A DNA stretch of 64,000 nucleotides from JAFEBO01 sp050730655 (lineage in GTDB: Bacteria; Planctomycetota; Phycisphaerae; Phycisphaerales; UBA1924): positions 186,001 to 250,000 of the forward strand of contig JBOHNL010000006.1 in assembly GCA_050730655.1 (NCBI GenBank). Direction: 5' to 3'. The translations under genes and the position numbers were made by a program. This document shows, piece after piece, positions 1 through 9,441 of this stretch. Under the pieces are notes generated by a model. That model ran no database searches and was not told the DNA's origin. It saw only the letters and a program-made list of their open reading frames with translations. The stretch's first letter is position 1, and each line of letters starts with the position of its first letter.

Positions 1-352
1 TGGGTCCAATGCGGCACATGCCGCAGACGAGGGCGGGGTCGTCGCCGAACCGCCGATCACCGTGCATCTCACCGAAGTCGCGGGTCATGAGATCGATGTA
101 GTCGCGGGTCTGCGGGCGGAGCGGATGGCGGGCGACGCGGACGGTCTGCCACGCAGTGAGCTTGGAATAGATATCGGTCAGCATGCCGGCACGCTCGGTC
201 TTGAGCGACTGTGCCTGCGAACGGAGCGATTCGATTCCTGTCGCCTGAGCCGGGTCGGGCTCTTCGACGCGGATGCGGGATTCGATGTCTTCGATCCGCT
301 GATCAATCTCGACGAGGGGTTTTTCGAAATCGAGTTGGTAGTACGTTGCCAT
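1..352 (-). CDS. accA: Acetyl-CoA carboxylase carboxyltransferase subunit alpha (3' end outside window)
   Basis: Translating leftward from the ATG at 352 gives a protein starting MATYYQLDFEKPLVEID, with the helical alpha-subunit N-terminus and then the family stretch RHPLRPQTRDYIDLM followed by FGEMHGDRRFGDDPALV. AccA with AccD transfers carboxyl from carboxybiotin to acetyl-CoA, giving malonyl-CoA for fatty-acid synthesis in the cytoplasm. About 117 residues are present; the crotonase-fold remainder lies left of the window. It is divergent from proC, with 43 bp between starts, so the promoters must be compact or overlap the genes. Confidence 0.93.
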   Translation of the reverse strand, partial: MATYYQLDFEKPLVEIDQRIEDIESRIRVEEPDPAQATGIESLRSQAQSLKTERAGMLTDIYSKLTAWQTVRVARHPLRPQTRDYIDLMTRDFGEMHGDRRFGDDPALVCGMCRIGP

Positions 353-395
353 CGTCGGAAGTTTACGAGGGTTCTTGTCGCTAGGCTGGGGGACC

Positions 396-1289
396 ATGTC
401 GGCCGATTCAACTGAAAAACAGACGACTGCTTCGATCACGACCTCGGCCTGGTGCGTCGTTGGCGGGGGCAACATGGCGCAGGCAATTGTGCGGGGAGCA
501 ACCGCGTCGGGACAGATCGAGCCGGACCGGTTTGTCATCGTCGAGCCAGACCACGCAAAGCGGGCGGCGTTTGCCTCGAGAGGTGTCAAAGCGCGTGCCA
601 ATGTCACCGAAGCCGCCTCTCTTCTTGCCGCAATTGAACCGGGACGAGGGCACGGGCATTTCATTCTCGCGGTCAAGCCACAAGTCTTTCCGCAGGTTGC
701 GCCGGAGTTGCGGGCGCTGCTTGATACCCTGCCGCGGCGGGTCGTTTCGATCATGGCCGGACTTCCGTCCACGCAAATCGAGGCTGCGCTCGGGCCGAAT
801 GCCCGCGTCCTTCGACTGATGCCCAACACACCCGCACAGATTCGGATGAGCACAACCTCGTGGGCGCGTGGCGTGTCGGCCAAACTCGGGGACGAAATCG
901 AGACCACCGCCTTGTTCGCGACGCTTGGGATGACGATTGAACTGGAGGAGCGGCTGTTTGACGCATTCACGGCCGTTGCCGGAAGCGGTCCAGCGTACTT
1001 GTTCTATCTCGCGGAAGCAATGGTGAACGCCGCGAAGAACGAAGGCATTGATGCCGAGGCGAGTGCGAGAATCGTTCGCTCGGTTCTCGTCGGTTCGTCG
1101 GAGCTGTTGCGGACGAGCCCCACTATCGCGCCGTCCGAGCTGCGAAAGCACGTGAGCAGCAAGGGCGGCACAACCGAAGCGGCGATCCATGTGCTCGATG
1201 AGTCGGGAGTACTCAATGCGATTGAGCGTGCGATCGGCGCGGCGACCAGTCGAGGAAAAATGCTTGCGAGCGGCAAGCCGGCGACTTAG
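396..1289 (+). CDS. proC: Pyrroline-5-carboxylate reductase
   Basis: 297 residues. Catalyses the NAD(P)H-dependent last step of proline synthesis. The N-terminal Rossmann motif VVGGGNMAQAIVRG, the central LRLMPNTPAQI and the C-terminal dimerisation stretch AVAGSGPAYLFYLAEAM are all typical. I chose ATG 396, which follows a GGGGGA purine run, over a TTG at 375. The sequence before the Rossmann fold is about 20 residues longer than usual and hydrophilic. Its stop overlaps the stop end of the convergent ABC permease by 4 bp, so the two transcripts converge with no room for a separate terminator. Confidence 0.95.
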   Translation: MSADSTEKQTTASITTSAWCVVGGGNMAQAIVRGATASGQIEPDRFVIVEPDHAKRAAFASRGVKARANVTEAASLLAAIEPGRGHGHFILAVKPQVFPQVAPELRALLDTLPRRVVSIMAGLPSTQIEAALGPNARVLRLMPNTPAQIRMSTTSWARGVSAKLGDEIETTALFATLGMTIELEERLFDAFTAVAGSGPAYLFYLAEAMVNAAKNEGIDAEASARIVRSVLVGSSELLRTSPTIAPSELRKHVSSKGGTTEAAIHVLDESGVLNAIERAIGAATSRGKMLASGKPAT

Positions 1290-2524
1290 AAGTCCCGGCG
1301 CGCGAAGATGCCGCAGGCGATTCCCAGAACGATCGTTTCAAACGCGATGGAAGTTCCAAGCACCCACCAGAGCGAGCGGCTTCTGTTCTCCGCATCCAGT
1401 TTTTCGCCCGCTTCCATCTCGATTTGCGCGGGCCCTTGTCCGGGAGCGGATCGTTCTTCTTCGGGTCGCCCCTGATTGCGCTGCTCGCGGCGCTGCTCGA
1501 TTCGATCTCCCTGAGCTTCCCGCATCTTCGCGAAGTCGTCCAGCGACGTGAGTCCACGCTCGAGTACCCCGATGGTTTCGGCGGTCTTGGGGAGCACTGA
1601 TTTCACGCCGAGCAAGCCGAGATGCCACTTGCCGAGAGTGCCCGAAGTAGAGCGAAGATCGACCGAACTCGTTTGCATTTTCTGCAGTCGGAGTTCCATC
1701 CCGGCGATTCGCGATTGCTCGGTTGACAACTCCGACAGTCGCTTGGCTTTCGCCTTGTCGGATTCATCGTCCGGCGCTTTCTCCAAGTCGGCGATCTTTT
1801 TCTTGCCGCGTTCCATCTGGTCCGGCAGTGTGCCGACCGCCTGATCCGCCCGAGCAAGGCGTATATCCGCGGAGAGCTGGAGCGTGCGAATCGACTGCTC
1901 GCCGGTGTGGATGAGAAAGAGAAAGAACCAGAACAGGATCGTCAGCAGAAGTGCGGCGATCGTTGATCGCGTGATCAGGCCGAGGAGTGCGCAGATGCAG
2001 TAGAGATAGCTGAAGAACAGGACCACGAGCGGCACGGAAAGAAAGATGACCGGCTCCCAGACCTTGCCGCGGATTCCGATCACAAGGAAGCAAACGGCCG
2101 AGAAGAGCGCGACTTGGAGAGTGACGAACAGAAGTCCGGTGAAGTACTTAGTCAGAAACAGGCGGAGCCTGCCGACGGGTTTGGAAAGCGAAAGTTCGAT
2201 GCTGCCGCCCGCGACGAATTCGGGAATGATCGAGGCGGTCGAGACAAGCGCGAGCACGGTCGCGATCCAAGTGAGCCAGACTTTCAGCCCGAGTTGGATG
2301 AAAACAGTCTTGTAGAAGGTCGCGGCGGATAAATACTGGGTGTTGAAGATCTCGGCCGAAATCGTCCACCAGAGGATCGAGATGCCCTTGTCGTTAATGC
2401 CCACGCAGGCAATCGCGCCGGCTGTCAGCATGGACAACATAAGCGTGATCCAGAAGAGCTTTCGCGCGTTGAGTTCGCGGTATGCATCCACCAGCATCGC
2501 TGTAGTTTGGGTAAGAAACATCAC
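1286..2524 (-). CDS. ABC-2 type transporter permease
   Basis: 412 residues, membrane component of an ABC exporter. An N-terminal transmembrane helix (LFWITLMLSMLTAGAIA) is followed by several hydrophobic helices up to about residue 205. A long, charged, probably coiled-coil periplasmic segment (about 215-380, rich in E, K, R and Q) comes next, and a last helix sits near the C-terminus. This layout of helices split by a large extracytoplasmic insert is usual for ABC-2 permeases of this kind in planctomycetes. The start overlaps the stop of the ATPase gene by 4 bp, so the two are translationally coupled. The substrate cannot be told from sequence. Confidence 0.85.
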   Translation of the reverse strand: MMFLTQTTAMLVDAYRELNARKLFWITLMLSMLTAGAIACVGINDKGISILWWTISAEIFNTQYLSAATFYKTVFIQLGLKVWLTWIATVLALVSTASIIPEFVAGGSIELSLSKPVGRLRLFLTKYFTGLLFVTLQVALFSAVCFLVIGIRGKVWEPVIFLSVPLVVLFFSYLYCICALLGLITRSTIAALLLTILFWFFLFLIHTGEQSIRTLQLSADIRLARADQAVGTLPDQMERGKKKIADLEKAPDDESDKAKAKRLSELSTEQSRIAGMELRLQKMQTSSVDLRSTSGTLGKWHLGLLGVKSVLPKTAETIGVLERGLTSLDDFAKMREAQGDRIEQRREQRNQGRPEEERSAPGQGPAQIEMEAGEKLDAENRSRSLWWVLGTSIAFETIVLGIACGIFARRDF

Positions 2525-3552
2525 GCACCCTCCTTCGCGCCGGGGGCGAGTGTCTTGCCCGTTGTCGGGTCGGTGACGGCTTCCATAAAGAGGTCTTCGA
2601 GCGAAGGGCGGATCGGACGCACAGCGCGGATGGTCAGCCCGGCGCCACGTGCGCCGTCGATGAGCGGCTGGACCATCGGAGCATCTGCCGTTCCCACCTT
2701 GATCATCGCCGGCTGATGTGGCGCTTCAACGTGAATTGAGATTGGGGTTCCGCCTTCGAGTGCTCCGGCGTTCTGGCCGGGGCCGATCCAGCGCGAGACC
2801 ATCCCGCGGAGTTTGGAATCGACATGGCTGTCGGCGCACTCGACTTCGATTTCGTAGCGCTGCCGATTCAGGGTGAGTTCGTCGATCGTGCCCTGCGAAG
2901 CGACGCGTCCCTGCACCAGAATCGCAACTCGATCGCACACCATTTCCAGTTCGCTGAGCAGATGGGAGTTCACGAAGACCGTCGTGCCCTGCCGCTTGAG
3001 TTCCTGCAGCATCTGCCGAATCTCGCGGCGGCCGACCGGATCGACACCGTCGGTCGGTTCATCGAGCAGCACAAGATCGGGCGTGTTCACCATCGCCTGA
3101 GCAATACCCACACGCTGACGCATTCCTTTGGAGTAGCCGCGAACGCGTGTATCGGCCCATCGTGACATGCCGACAAAATCGAGCAGTTCCGCGGCGCGCT
3201 TGCGCCGCTGGTGTCTCGTCACGCCGCTCATCGCACCGTAGAACTCAACCACTTGCCGACCTGTCAGGTAATCGGGAAAGCGGTGGTGTTCGGGCAGGTA
3301 GCCGACACGGGCGAGCGTTGGTTTGTGCCCCACGGTTTTCCCGAGCACCGTGCCACGGGCTCGCGTCGGACGGATGACCGTCATAAGAATCTTGACGAGC
3401 GTGCTCTTACCTGCGCCGTTGGGACCGAGCAGGCCGAAGATTTCACCTCGACCGACCTGCATGTCGATGCCGCGGAGTGCGTGAACACGCTTTCCGAAGA
3501 CGCTTCCGTACTGCTTATCGACATCCTTGAGATCAAGCGCCAGATCGGTCAT
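2521..3552 (-). CDS. ABC transporter ATP-binding protein
   Basis: 343 residues; energises the downstream permease. Walker A is GPNGAGKST, the signature region is YSKGMRQRVGIAQAM (a degenerate LSGGQ, as often in ABC-2 exporters), and Walker B is LVLLDEPTDGVDP followed by the H-loop in FVNSHLLSE. A C-terminal extension of about 100 residues beyond the nucleotide-binding fold fits DrrA/CcmA-like exporter ATPases. The gene starts with ATG 3552 and is first in a two-gene leftward operon. The role (lipid, antibiotic or protein export) is open. Confidence 0.9.
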   Translation of the reverse strand: MTDLALDLKDVDKQYGSVFGKRVHALRGIDMQVGRGEIFGLLGPNGAGKSTLVKILMTVIRPTRARGTVLGKTVGHKPTLARVGYLPEHHRFPDYLTGRQVVEFYGAMSGVTRHQRRKRAAELLDFVGMSRWADTRVRGYSKGMRQRVGIAQAMVNTPDLVLLDEPTDGVDPVGRREIRQMLQELKRQGTTVFVNSHLLSELEMVCDRVAILVQGRVASQGTIDELTLNRQRYEIEVECADSHVDSKLRGMVSRWIGPGQNAGALEGGTPISIHVEAPHQPAMIKVGTADAPMVQPLIDGARGAGLTIRAVRPIRPSLEDLFMEAVTDPTTGKTLAPGAKEGA

Positions 3553-3589
3553 GCCTACTCCAGTTGATCAACTCGTTGCCGAGATTCAA

Positions 3590-4282
3590 TCACGCGTGAC
3601 GCTTTGCTACCACGTGGAAAACGTGGTGGTACTTCGGTCTACCAGTGGCGTCGTCGCCTTCTTTTTCAACTTCCTCGAGATGCTCGAACGTCCAACCTCG
3701 AAACAGTTGCTCCAATTGTGCCCGCGTGAAATGGCTCTTGCGCCTGACACACATCCATTCATCTCTGTCGCCAAAAAACTGGCCCGCGAATCGCCCTCCC
3801 GCTGCCGTCGATCGCTTAATCCATCGCCAAACGCTCTCGAACGCCTCCGGCTTGCAAAAAGGAAGAGCGAAGCTGGCGTTAACTAGGCAGACCGGCTGTG
3901 GTAATTGGGGATTCGTGGGGAGTTCTTCCATCGGGGACTGAACATACACGAGCCGAGCTGCCGCCCCGGATGGCGCACCCTCGACCGTCAGCTTCTTCGA
4001 GTCTTCATGAAAATCGGTCGCCCACACACGCCAGCCCTGTCTCAGCAATTCATGGGAATCGCGCCCCGATCCGCATCCGATGTCGATGGCGGTTCGAAGC
4101 GTCCGATCCCCCTCACCCGCGAAGAGCGCGGCCGCTTTCAGCAGAGTGTCGCGAGGGGGCTTTCCTTCGACGGCGGTGTAGTACTCTGGCCAGTCGCGTT
4201 GATAGTCCGACGTCAGCACACTCCGCCTGGGCAGCAGCACCCCGGAATGAAATGATTGACCGTTCTCTGGCTGTTTCGTCAC
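3590..4282 (-). CDS. Class I SAM-dependent methyltransferase (TehB/TPMT-like)
   Basis: 230 residues. Motif I is TAIDIGCGSGRDSHELL, followed by the acidic end of strand beta-2 (VWATDFHED) and a post-I/IV region LVNASFALPF. This is the small Rossmann methyltransferase fold seen in TehB and thiopurine-type enzymes; the substrate is unknown. The frame stays open into ubiD, so the start must be a GTG: 4282 (preceded by GAGGATCC), 4240 or 4219. I prefer 4282 because of the purine run. Start-to-start spacing to divergent ubiD is then only 13 bp. The downstream ABC pair is on the same strand but separated by its own starts. Confidence 0.8.
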   Translation of the reverse strand: MTKQPENGQSFHSGVLLPRRSVLTSDYQRDWPEYYTAVEGKPPRDTLLKAAALFAGEGDRTLRTAIDIGCGSGRDSHELLRQGWRVWATDFHEDSKKLTVEGAPSGAAARLVYVQSPMEELPTNPQLPQPVCLVNASFALPFCKPEAFESVWRWIKRSTAAGGRFAGQFFGDRDEWMCVRRKSHFTRAQLEQLFRGWTFEHLEEVEKEGDDATGRPKYHHVFHVVAKRHA

Positions 4283-4295
4283 GCAAGGATCCTCG

Positions 4296-6467
4296 ATGTA
4301 CGAGAATACGCAGGACTTCATCAAGGCCCTCGAACAGGCCGGCGAACTGAAGCGGGTGAAAGCGCCGGTCTCGCCAATTCTTGAGATCGCTGAGATCACC
4401 GACCGCGTCAGCAAAACGCCCGCGCCGCATGCCCCCACCGCGAGCGCGAAGGCGTCCGATCCGAGGTTTGCTTTGGGCGGCGGGCCCGCACTGCTGTTTG
4501 AAAACGTGCAGGGCTCGGACATTCCGGTCCTCATCAACGGATGGGGTTCCTATCGCCGCGTAGAGATCGCACTTGGATGCAACGACGCGGGAGCGGGGAT
4601 CAGCGCGGGTCACACGCCCGGAGGATTTGAAGGTCTTGCAGAAAAGATCGAGAAGCTTGTCAAGCCCGAACCGCCGCCGACGCTACTGGCAAAGCTGCAG
4701 AAGATTCCTGAGCTGATCGAAATCGCGAAGATACCGCCGAGAAAAGTTCGCAGCGGCATCTGCCAGGAGGTTGTTCGTACGGGAAATCAAGTCGACCTGA
4801 CACGCCTCCCCATCATCCGCTGCTGGCCGCTCGACGGAGATTTTTCCTCACTTGGTTATCCGGCGAGCGTGAACGACGGGGCGATCGCGGCAAACGGACT
4901 CGGACACGGCGCGGAGTGGGAGAAGAACTCGCGGGGCCGCTACATCACGCTCGGTACGGTCCACACGATTCACGCCGATGATATCGGAAAGGACGTTCCG
5001 CCCTCCCGCAATGTCGGAATGTATCGCGCTCAGTTGCTCGGCAAAAGGCACCTCGCGATGCACTGGCACATGCATCACGATGGGGCTCGTCACTGGCGCT
5101 CGTGGAAGGCAAAGGGCGAGAAAATGCCCGTTGCGATCGTACTCGGGGGCGAGAGCGTGCTGCCGTATGCCGCGACGGCGCCGATGCCGCCGGGAATCAG
5201 CGAGATGCTGCTGGCGGGCTTCCTCAACGGAGGCGGAATCCCGATCGTGGAGTGCAAAACCGTGCCGCTAAGCGTACCGGCAAACGCCGAGATTGTGATT
5301 GAAGGGTATGTGAGCAGCGATGCGGGCCTAATCGGATTCGATCCGAAAGAGATCTTGAAGCGCACGGCGACACATACAGATTCAGACCGAGAGTTCTGGG
5401 CAAAACAACTTGGTCCGGGTGCGATCTTTGAAGGTCCGTTCGGAGACCACACCGGGTTTTATTCGCTACCCGATCGCTACCCGTTGATGGAAGTGACGGC
5501 GATTACGCACAGGCAAAATCCCGTCTACCCCACCACCATCGTCGGGTTGCCGCCGCAGGAAGATTACTACCTGGGTAAGGCGACGGAGCGAATCTTCCTT
5601 CCGCTCCTACGCACAATCGTGCCCGACATCGTTGACTACGACCTGCCGATGTTCGGCGCGTTCCACAACTGCGCATTCATCAAGATCAAGAAGGAATATC
5701 CGCTGCACGCCCGCCGTGTGATGCACGCGATCTGGGGCGCGGGACAGATGTCGTGGACCAAGACCATTGTCGTCGTCGATCAAGACGTAAACGTGCACGA
5801 TGAGGCAGCGGTGCTTCGGGCGGTGGGTGAGCAATGCATTCCGGCGCGAGACAGCGAACTTGTGCGCGGCCCGATCGACATTCTCGACCACGCCGCGCCT
5901 TTCCTTGGAGGTGGCGGCAAAATCGGATTCGACGCTACTCGCAAATCAGACGTGTCCGAAACGCATCGCTCGCTCGATGATTTGCAGAGTCAACTCTGCG
6001 AAGCGAGCCCGATCGATGCCGTGCTTGGGTCCGCAGCGCACTCCACTGAAACCCGCATTCGTTCGCTTCCCGGCGTACTCGATGCTCGCGTGCCGGGCGA
6101 AATGGGAGGCTGGTGGCTGCTCGTTCGAATCAATAAGGAACACTCTGGCGATGGCGCGAAGATCATCAAAACGCTCGGAGGCTTGACCGGTGAATGCTCG
6201 CTACCTCGATGGACCGTGATCGTGGGCGGTGATGCGAGCCTCGAAAATTCCGACGAGGCACTCTTCCACTGGATGGCAAACACCGCTCCGGATCGCGATC
6301 GATATCTCAGCGTGTGCGGACGGCGGATTGCATTCGATGCAACGCCGAAGTTTCCGGGCGACGAGGCGCACGGCCAGCCGGTGCGTGAGTGGCCCCCCCT
6401 GATCCGGATGGATCTCAAAACACGCGAATCGGTCGCTGCCCGCTGGCGGGAATTCGGCTTGGCCTGA
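4296..6467 (+). CDS. UbiD family (prenyl-FMN dependent) decarboxylase
   Basis: 723 residues, clearly longer than the roughly 490 of E. coli UbiD. Family landmarks include GKRHLAMHWHMHHDGARH, EGPFGDHTGFYS (the acidic active-site/metal region), PTTIVGLPPQEDYYLGK, and PMFGAFHNCAFIKIKKEYP. UbiD enzymes (de)carboxylate aromatic or unsaturated acids using prenylated FMN; in planctomycetes they may serve ubiquinone/menaquinone or aromatic metabolism. No UbiX prenyltransferase is nearby. The extra length is a C-terminal segment of about 150 residues (after DILDHAAPFLGGGGKIGFDAT). Start ATG 4296 follows AAGGAT. Confidence 0.9.
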   Translation: MYENTQDFIKALEQAGELKRVKAPVSPILEIAEITDRVSKTPAPHAPTASAKASDPRFALGGGPALLFENVQGSDIPVLINGWGSYRRVEIALGCNDAGAGISAGHTPGGFEGLAEKIEKLVKPEPPPTLLAKLQKIPELIEIAKIPPRKVRSGICQEVVRTGNQVDLTRLPIIRCWPLDGDFSSLGYPASVNDGAIAANGLGHGAEWEKNSRGRYITLGTVHTIHADDIGKDVPPSRNVGMYRAQLLGKRHLAMHWHMHHDGARHWRSWKAKGEKMPVAIVLGGESVLPYAATAPMPPGISEMLLAGFLNGGGIPIVECKTVPLSVPANAEIVIEGYVSSDAGLIGFDPKEILKRTATHTDSDREFWAKQLGPGAIFEGPFGDHTGFYSLPDRYPLMEVTAITHRQNPVYPTTIVGLPPQEDYYLGKATERIFLPLLRTIVPDIVDYDLPMFGAFHNCAFIKIKKEYPLHARRVMHAIWGAGQMSWTKTIVVVDQDVNVHDEAAVLRAVGEQCIPARDSELVRGPIDILDHAAPFLGGGGKIGFDATRKSDVSETHRSLDDLQSQLCEASPIDAVLGSAAHSTETRIRSLPGVLDARVPGEMGGWWLLVRINKEHSGDGAKIIKTLGGLTGECSLPRWTVIVGGDASLENSDEALFHWMANTAPDRDRYLSVCGRRIAFDATPKFPGDEAHGQPVREWPPLIRMDLKTRESVAARWREFGLA

Positions 6468-6580
6468 GCCTGAAACAGCTCGAAAAAGCAACCTTTCGTC
6501 GGCTCGGCGGAAGGAAACCCTACCCTTGCGTATTGGCGGGCTTTAGGTGCTCGCCGGGGACGTCTCGTTCGGAGAACAGA

Positions 6581-9358
6581 ATGAACAAGTTTGTCATTGG
6601 TGCATTGGGCGCGGCCGCATGTCTGGGCGCGCTCCTGGCGACGCCGACGCTTTCGATCGCAATGGCCGCGGGAGCGGATCTGCCCGCTGCCGACGCAGCG
6701 AAGGGCGACTGGATGAGCAACCCGTTGACCACGGTCGAAGGGATCACCGAGTATCGCCTGCCGAATGGCCTGCGCGTTCTGCTCTTCCCCGATCAGAGTT
6801 CCTCGAACGTCACGGTGAACATCACCTACTTCGTCGGTTCGCGCCAGGAGGGCCGAGGCGAAAAGGGCATGGCCCACCTGCTCGAGCACATGGTGTTCAA
6901 GGGCACGCCGGATCACCCGGATCCGTGGAAGAGCCTGCAGGATCACGGCGCCAACTTCAACGGCACAACGTGGACCGATCGCACCAACTACTACGAGACG
7001 ATGGTCGCGAGCGATGAAAACCTTCAGTTCGCGCTCCACATGGAAGCCGACCGGATGGTCAATTCTTTCATCGCGGCAGAGGCCCTCGCGAAGGAAATGA
7101 CCGTCGTTCGCAACGAATTCGAAATGGGCGAAAACAACCCCTTCGGACTCTTGATGAAAGCGCTTTTCGCGAAGGCATACGACTGGCATCCGTATCGCGA
7201 TTCGACCATTGGAAATCGCTCGGATATCGAGCGCGTCCCCGCCGAGAACCTTCGTAATTTCTACAAACATTTTTACCGGCCGGCCAACGCGATGCTCGTC
7301 GTCGCCGGCAAGTTTGATCCGAAGGCGACTCTCGAACTGATCAATAAATATTTCGGTCCGCTCGAGAATCCGTCGTGGCCGATGCGCGACACCTGGACCG
7401 ACGAGCCGACGCAGGATGGTCCGCGGTTTGTCGAAATTCGGCGCGAAGGGACGCAGGCCTCGGTGGGCGCGCTGTATCACACGCCGGCGGGGTCACATCC
7501 CGATGCAACTGCCGCGACAATTCTCGGGCAGGTGCTCGGCGCTCGGCCCTCTGGTCGACTCTACAAGGCGCTTGTTGAGGGCAACCTCGCAGCAGCGGTA
7601 ACGGTCCTTCCGTTCGGCATGGCGGAGCGCGGCCAGTTCATGATCGTGGCAACCCTGAAGGAAGGCCAGGATCCGGATGCGGCGCTCAAGAAGCTCGAAG
7701 AAGTCGTCGAGAGCTTTGCAAAGAACCCCGTCACTGACGAAGAAGTCGAGCGGGCGCGTGCGGCGGAACTCTCGCAGATCAAAATCGCGATGACCGACAG
7801 CAATCGGATCGGCGTCGAACTCACCGAGTCGGCGTCGCTGGGTGACTGGCGTTTGTTCTTTGTGACTCGCGATCGCATCAAGGCGATCAAGGCTGCGGAT
7901 GTGCAGGCTGCCGCGATGAAGTATCTCGTTGAGAACAACCGCACGTCGGCGAAGTTCACGCCGACAAAGAGCCCGATTCGGGCGGAGATCCCGGCACGGC
8001 CCGACATCTCACCGATCGTTGATGGATACAAGGGAACCGAGACGGTGAGCGAGGGTGAAACGTTTGACCCCACACCGGCAAATATCGAATCACGCGTCAA
8101 GCGTTCGAAGATCGGCGAGAACATCCAGCTCGCGACTTTGAACAAGCAGACACGTGGTGAGGCGGTAAACGTTGCGATGACGGTTCGTTTCGGCGACGAG
8201 AAGTCGCTGACGGGAACGCGCGTTGCCAGCGAATTGCTTTCTGCGTTGATCCGCCGCGGCACGACCAGCCGCACGTTCCAGCAGCTGTCGGATGAACTCG
8301 ACAAGATTCAATCGACGGTTGGGATCTCGTCGTCCACCGGCGCGATCCGCGTCAACATCACCTCGGACAAGAACAATCTTGCCAAGGCGGTTGAAATCGC
8401 GACCGACATGCTTCGCAACCCGTCGTTTCCGCAGCAGGAATTTGACACCGTCGTGAAGGAACGTATCGCGGGCATCGAAGCTTCGATCAGCCAGCCCCAA
8501 GCTCTCGCGCAGAACGCCGTTCAGCGTGCGATTGCTCCGTTCCCCAAGGATTCGTTTCACTACGTCCCGACGATCGACGAGCGTCTGGCGGAACTCAAAG
8601 CAATCAAGCTCGACGACGTGAAGAAGTTGTACAACGAGCAGGTTGGTCCGTCGAGCGTGCAGGTCGCAACGGTCGGCCAGTTCGACGATGCCGCGCTCAA
8701 CGCCGGCCTCGCCAAGCTCTTTGACGGCTGGGCGGTCAAGAAGCCCTTCACACGCATTGCTCGTCCGTTCATCCCGAACGAGTCGGGCGCCAAGGTCATT
8801 GTCACGCCCGACAAGCCGATGGCGGTCGTTGCGATGGCGACGGCGCTCAAAATGCAGGACACCGATCCGGACGCTCCGGCACTCGAAATCGGCGGCTACA
8901 TGCTCGGCGGCGGCGCAAAGAACCGCATGAGCGACCGCCTCCGTCAGAAGGAAGGCCTCTCGTACGGAGCGGGCGCAAGCGTGAACTCAAGTCCGATTGA
9001 TCCGGTGACCACGATCACAGCCTTTGCGATCTGCGCGAAGCAGAATGCGCCCAAGGCGGCGACGGCGATGCGCGAAGAGATGACCCGCTGGGTCGACAAC
9101 GGCGTAGATGAAAAGGAACTCGCCGAATCCCGCAAGAGCTACCGTCTTGAATTCATGTCGGAACTGAACGAGGACAGCGTCGTCGCGGCCATGCTGACGA
9201 GCGGCCTCTATCTCAACCGCACCATGAAGTGGGATGCCGATCGCCTCGATCGCATCGAAAGCCTGAGCCTCGCGCAGGTGAACGACACGATCAAGAAGCG
9301 TCTTTCCGGCGCATCGTTCTTCGATCTTCAGGCGGGCGATCTCGAGGCGTCGAAGTAG
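6581..9358 (+). CDS. Secreted M16 family zinc protease (full-length, two tandem halves)
   Basis: 925 residues with a signal peptide (MNKFVIGALGAAACLGALLA, cleavage probably near residue 30). The inverted zinc motif HLLEH at residues 99-103 and the downstream acidic ligand in VVRNEFEMGENN are intact in the N-terminal M16 domain. The C-terminal half repeats the fold without the zinc site and has the usual RQKEGLSYGAGA substrate-binding region. Such pitrilysin/PqqL-like proteases degrade peptides in the periplasm. Start ATG 6581 is placed by GGAGAA 7 nt upstream; the open frame continues further upstream but into ubiD. A bidirectional terminator separates it from convergent dacB. Confidence 0.92.
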   Translation: MNKFVIGALGAAACLGALLATPTLSIAMAAGADLPAADAAKGDWMSNPLTTVEGITEYRLPNGLRVLLFPDQSSSNVTVNITYFVGSRQEGRGEKGMAHLLEHMVFKGTPDHPDPWKSLQDHGANFNGTTWTDRTNYYETMVASDENLQFALHMEADRMVNSFIAAEALAKEMTVVRNEFEMGENNPFGLLMKALFAKAYDWHPYRDSTIGNRSDIERVPAENLRNFYKHFYRPANAMLVVAGKFDPKATLELINKYFGPLENPSWPMRDTWTDEPTQDGPRFVEIRREGTQASVGALYHTPAGSHPDATAATILGQVLGARPSGRLYKALVEGNLAAAVTVLPFGMAERGQFMIVATLKEGQDPDAALKKLEEVVESFAKNPVTDEEVERARAAELSQIKIAMTDSNRIGVELTESASLGDWRLFFVTRDRIKAIKAADVQAAAMKYLVENNRTSAKFTPTKSPIRAEIPARPDISPIVDGYKGTETVSEGETFDPTPANIESRVKRSKIGENIQLATLNKQTRGEAVNVAMTVRFGDEKSLTGTRVASELLSALIRRGTTSRTFQQLSDELDKIQSTVGISSSTGAIRVNITSDKNNLAKAVEIATDMLRNPSFPQQEFDTVVKERIAGIEASISQPQALAQNAVQRAIAPFPKDSFHYVPTIDERLAELKAIKLDDVKKLYNEQVGPSSVQVATVGQFDDAALNAGLAKLFDGWAVKKPFTRIARPFIPNESGAKVIVTPDKPMAVVAMATALKMQDTDPDAPALEIGGYMLGGGAKNRMSDRLRQKEGLSYGAGASVNSSPIDPVTTITAFAICAKQNAPKAATAMREEMTRWVDNGVDEKELAESRKSYRLEFMSELNEDSVVAAMLTSGLYLNRTMKWDADRLDRIESLSLAQVNDTIKKRLSGASFFDLQAGDLEASK

Positions 9359-9390
9359 CCGAGAGTCGGTCCAGAACTTGAGCACGAAAA

Positions 9391-9413
9391 AGGGCCCGAT
9401 CGTCGGGCCTGTT
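9391..9413. terminator. Bidirectional intrinsic terminator between M16 protease and dacB
   Basis: Perfect 7-bp stem GGCCCGA / TCGGGCC (9393-9399 with 9403-9409) and a TCG loop. On the minus strand it is followed by five T residues, so it serves dacB best; on the plus strand it is followed by TGTTTC. Confidence 0.75.
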
Positions 9414-9441
9414 TCATTGGCTGAAAAACTCGTGCGTCCGT

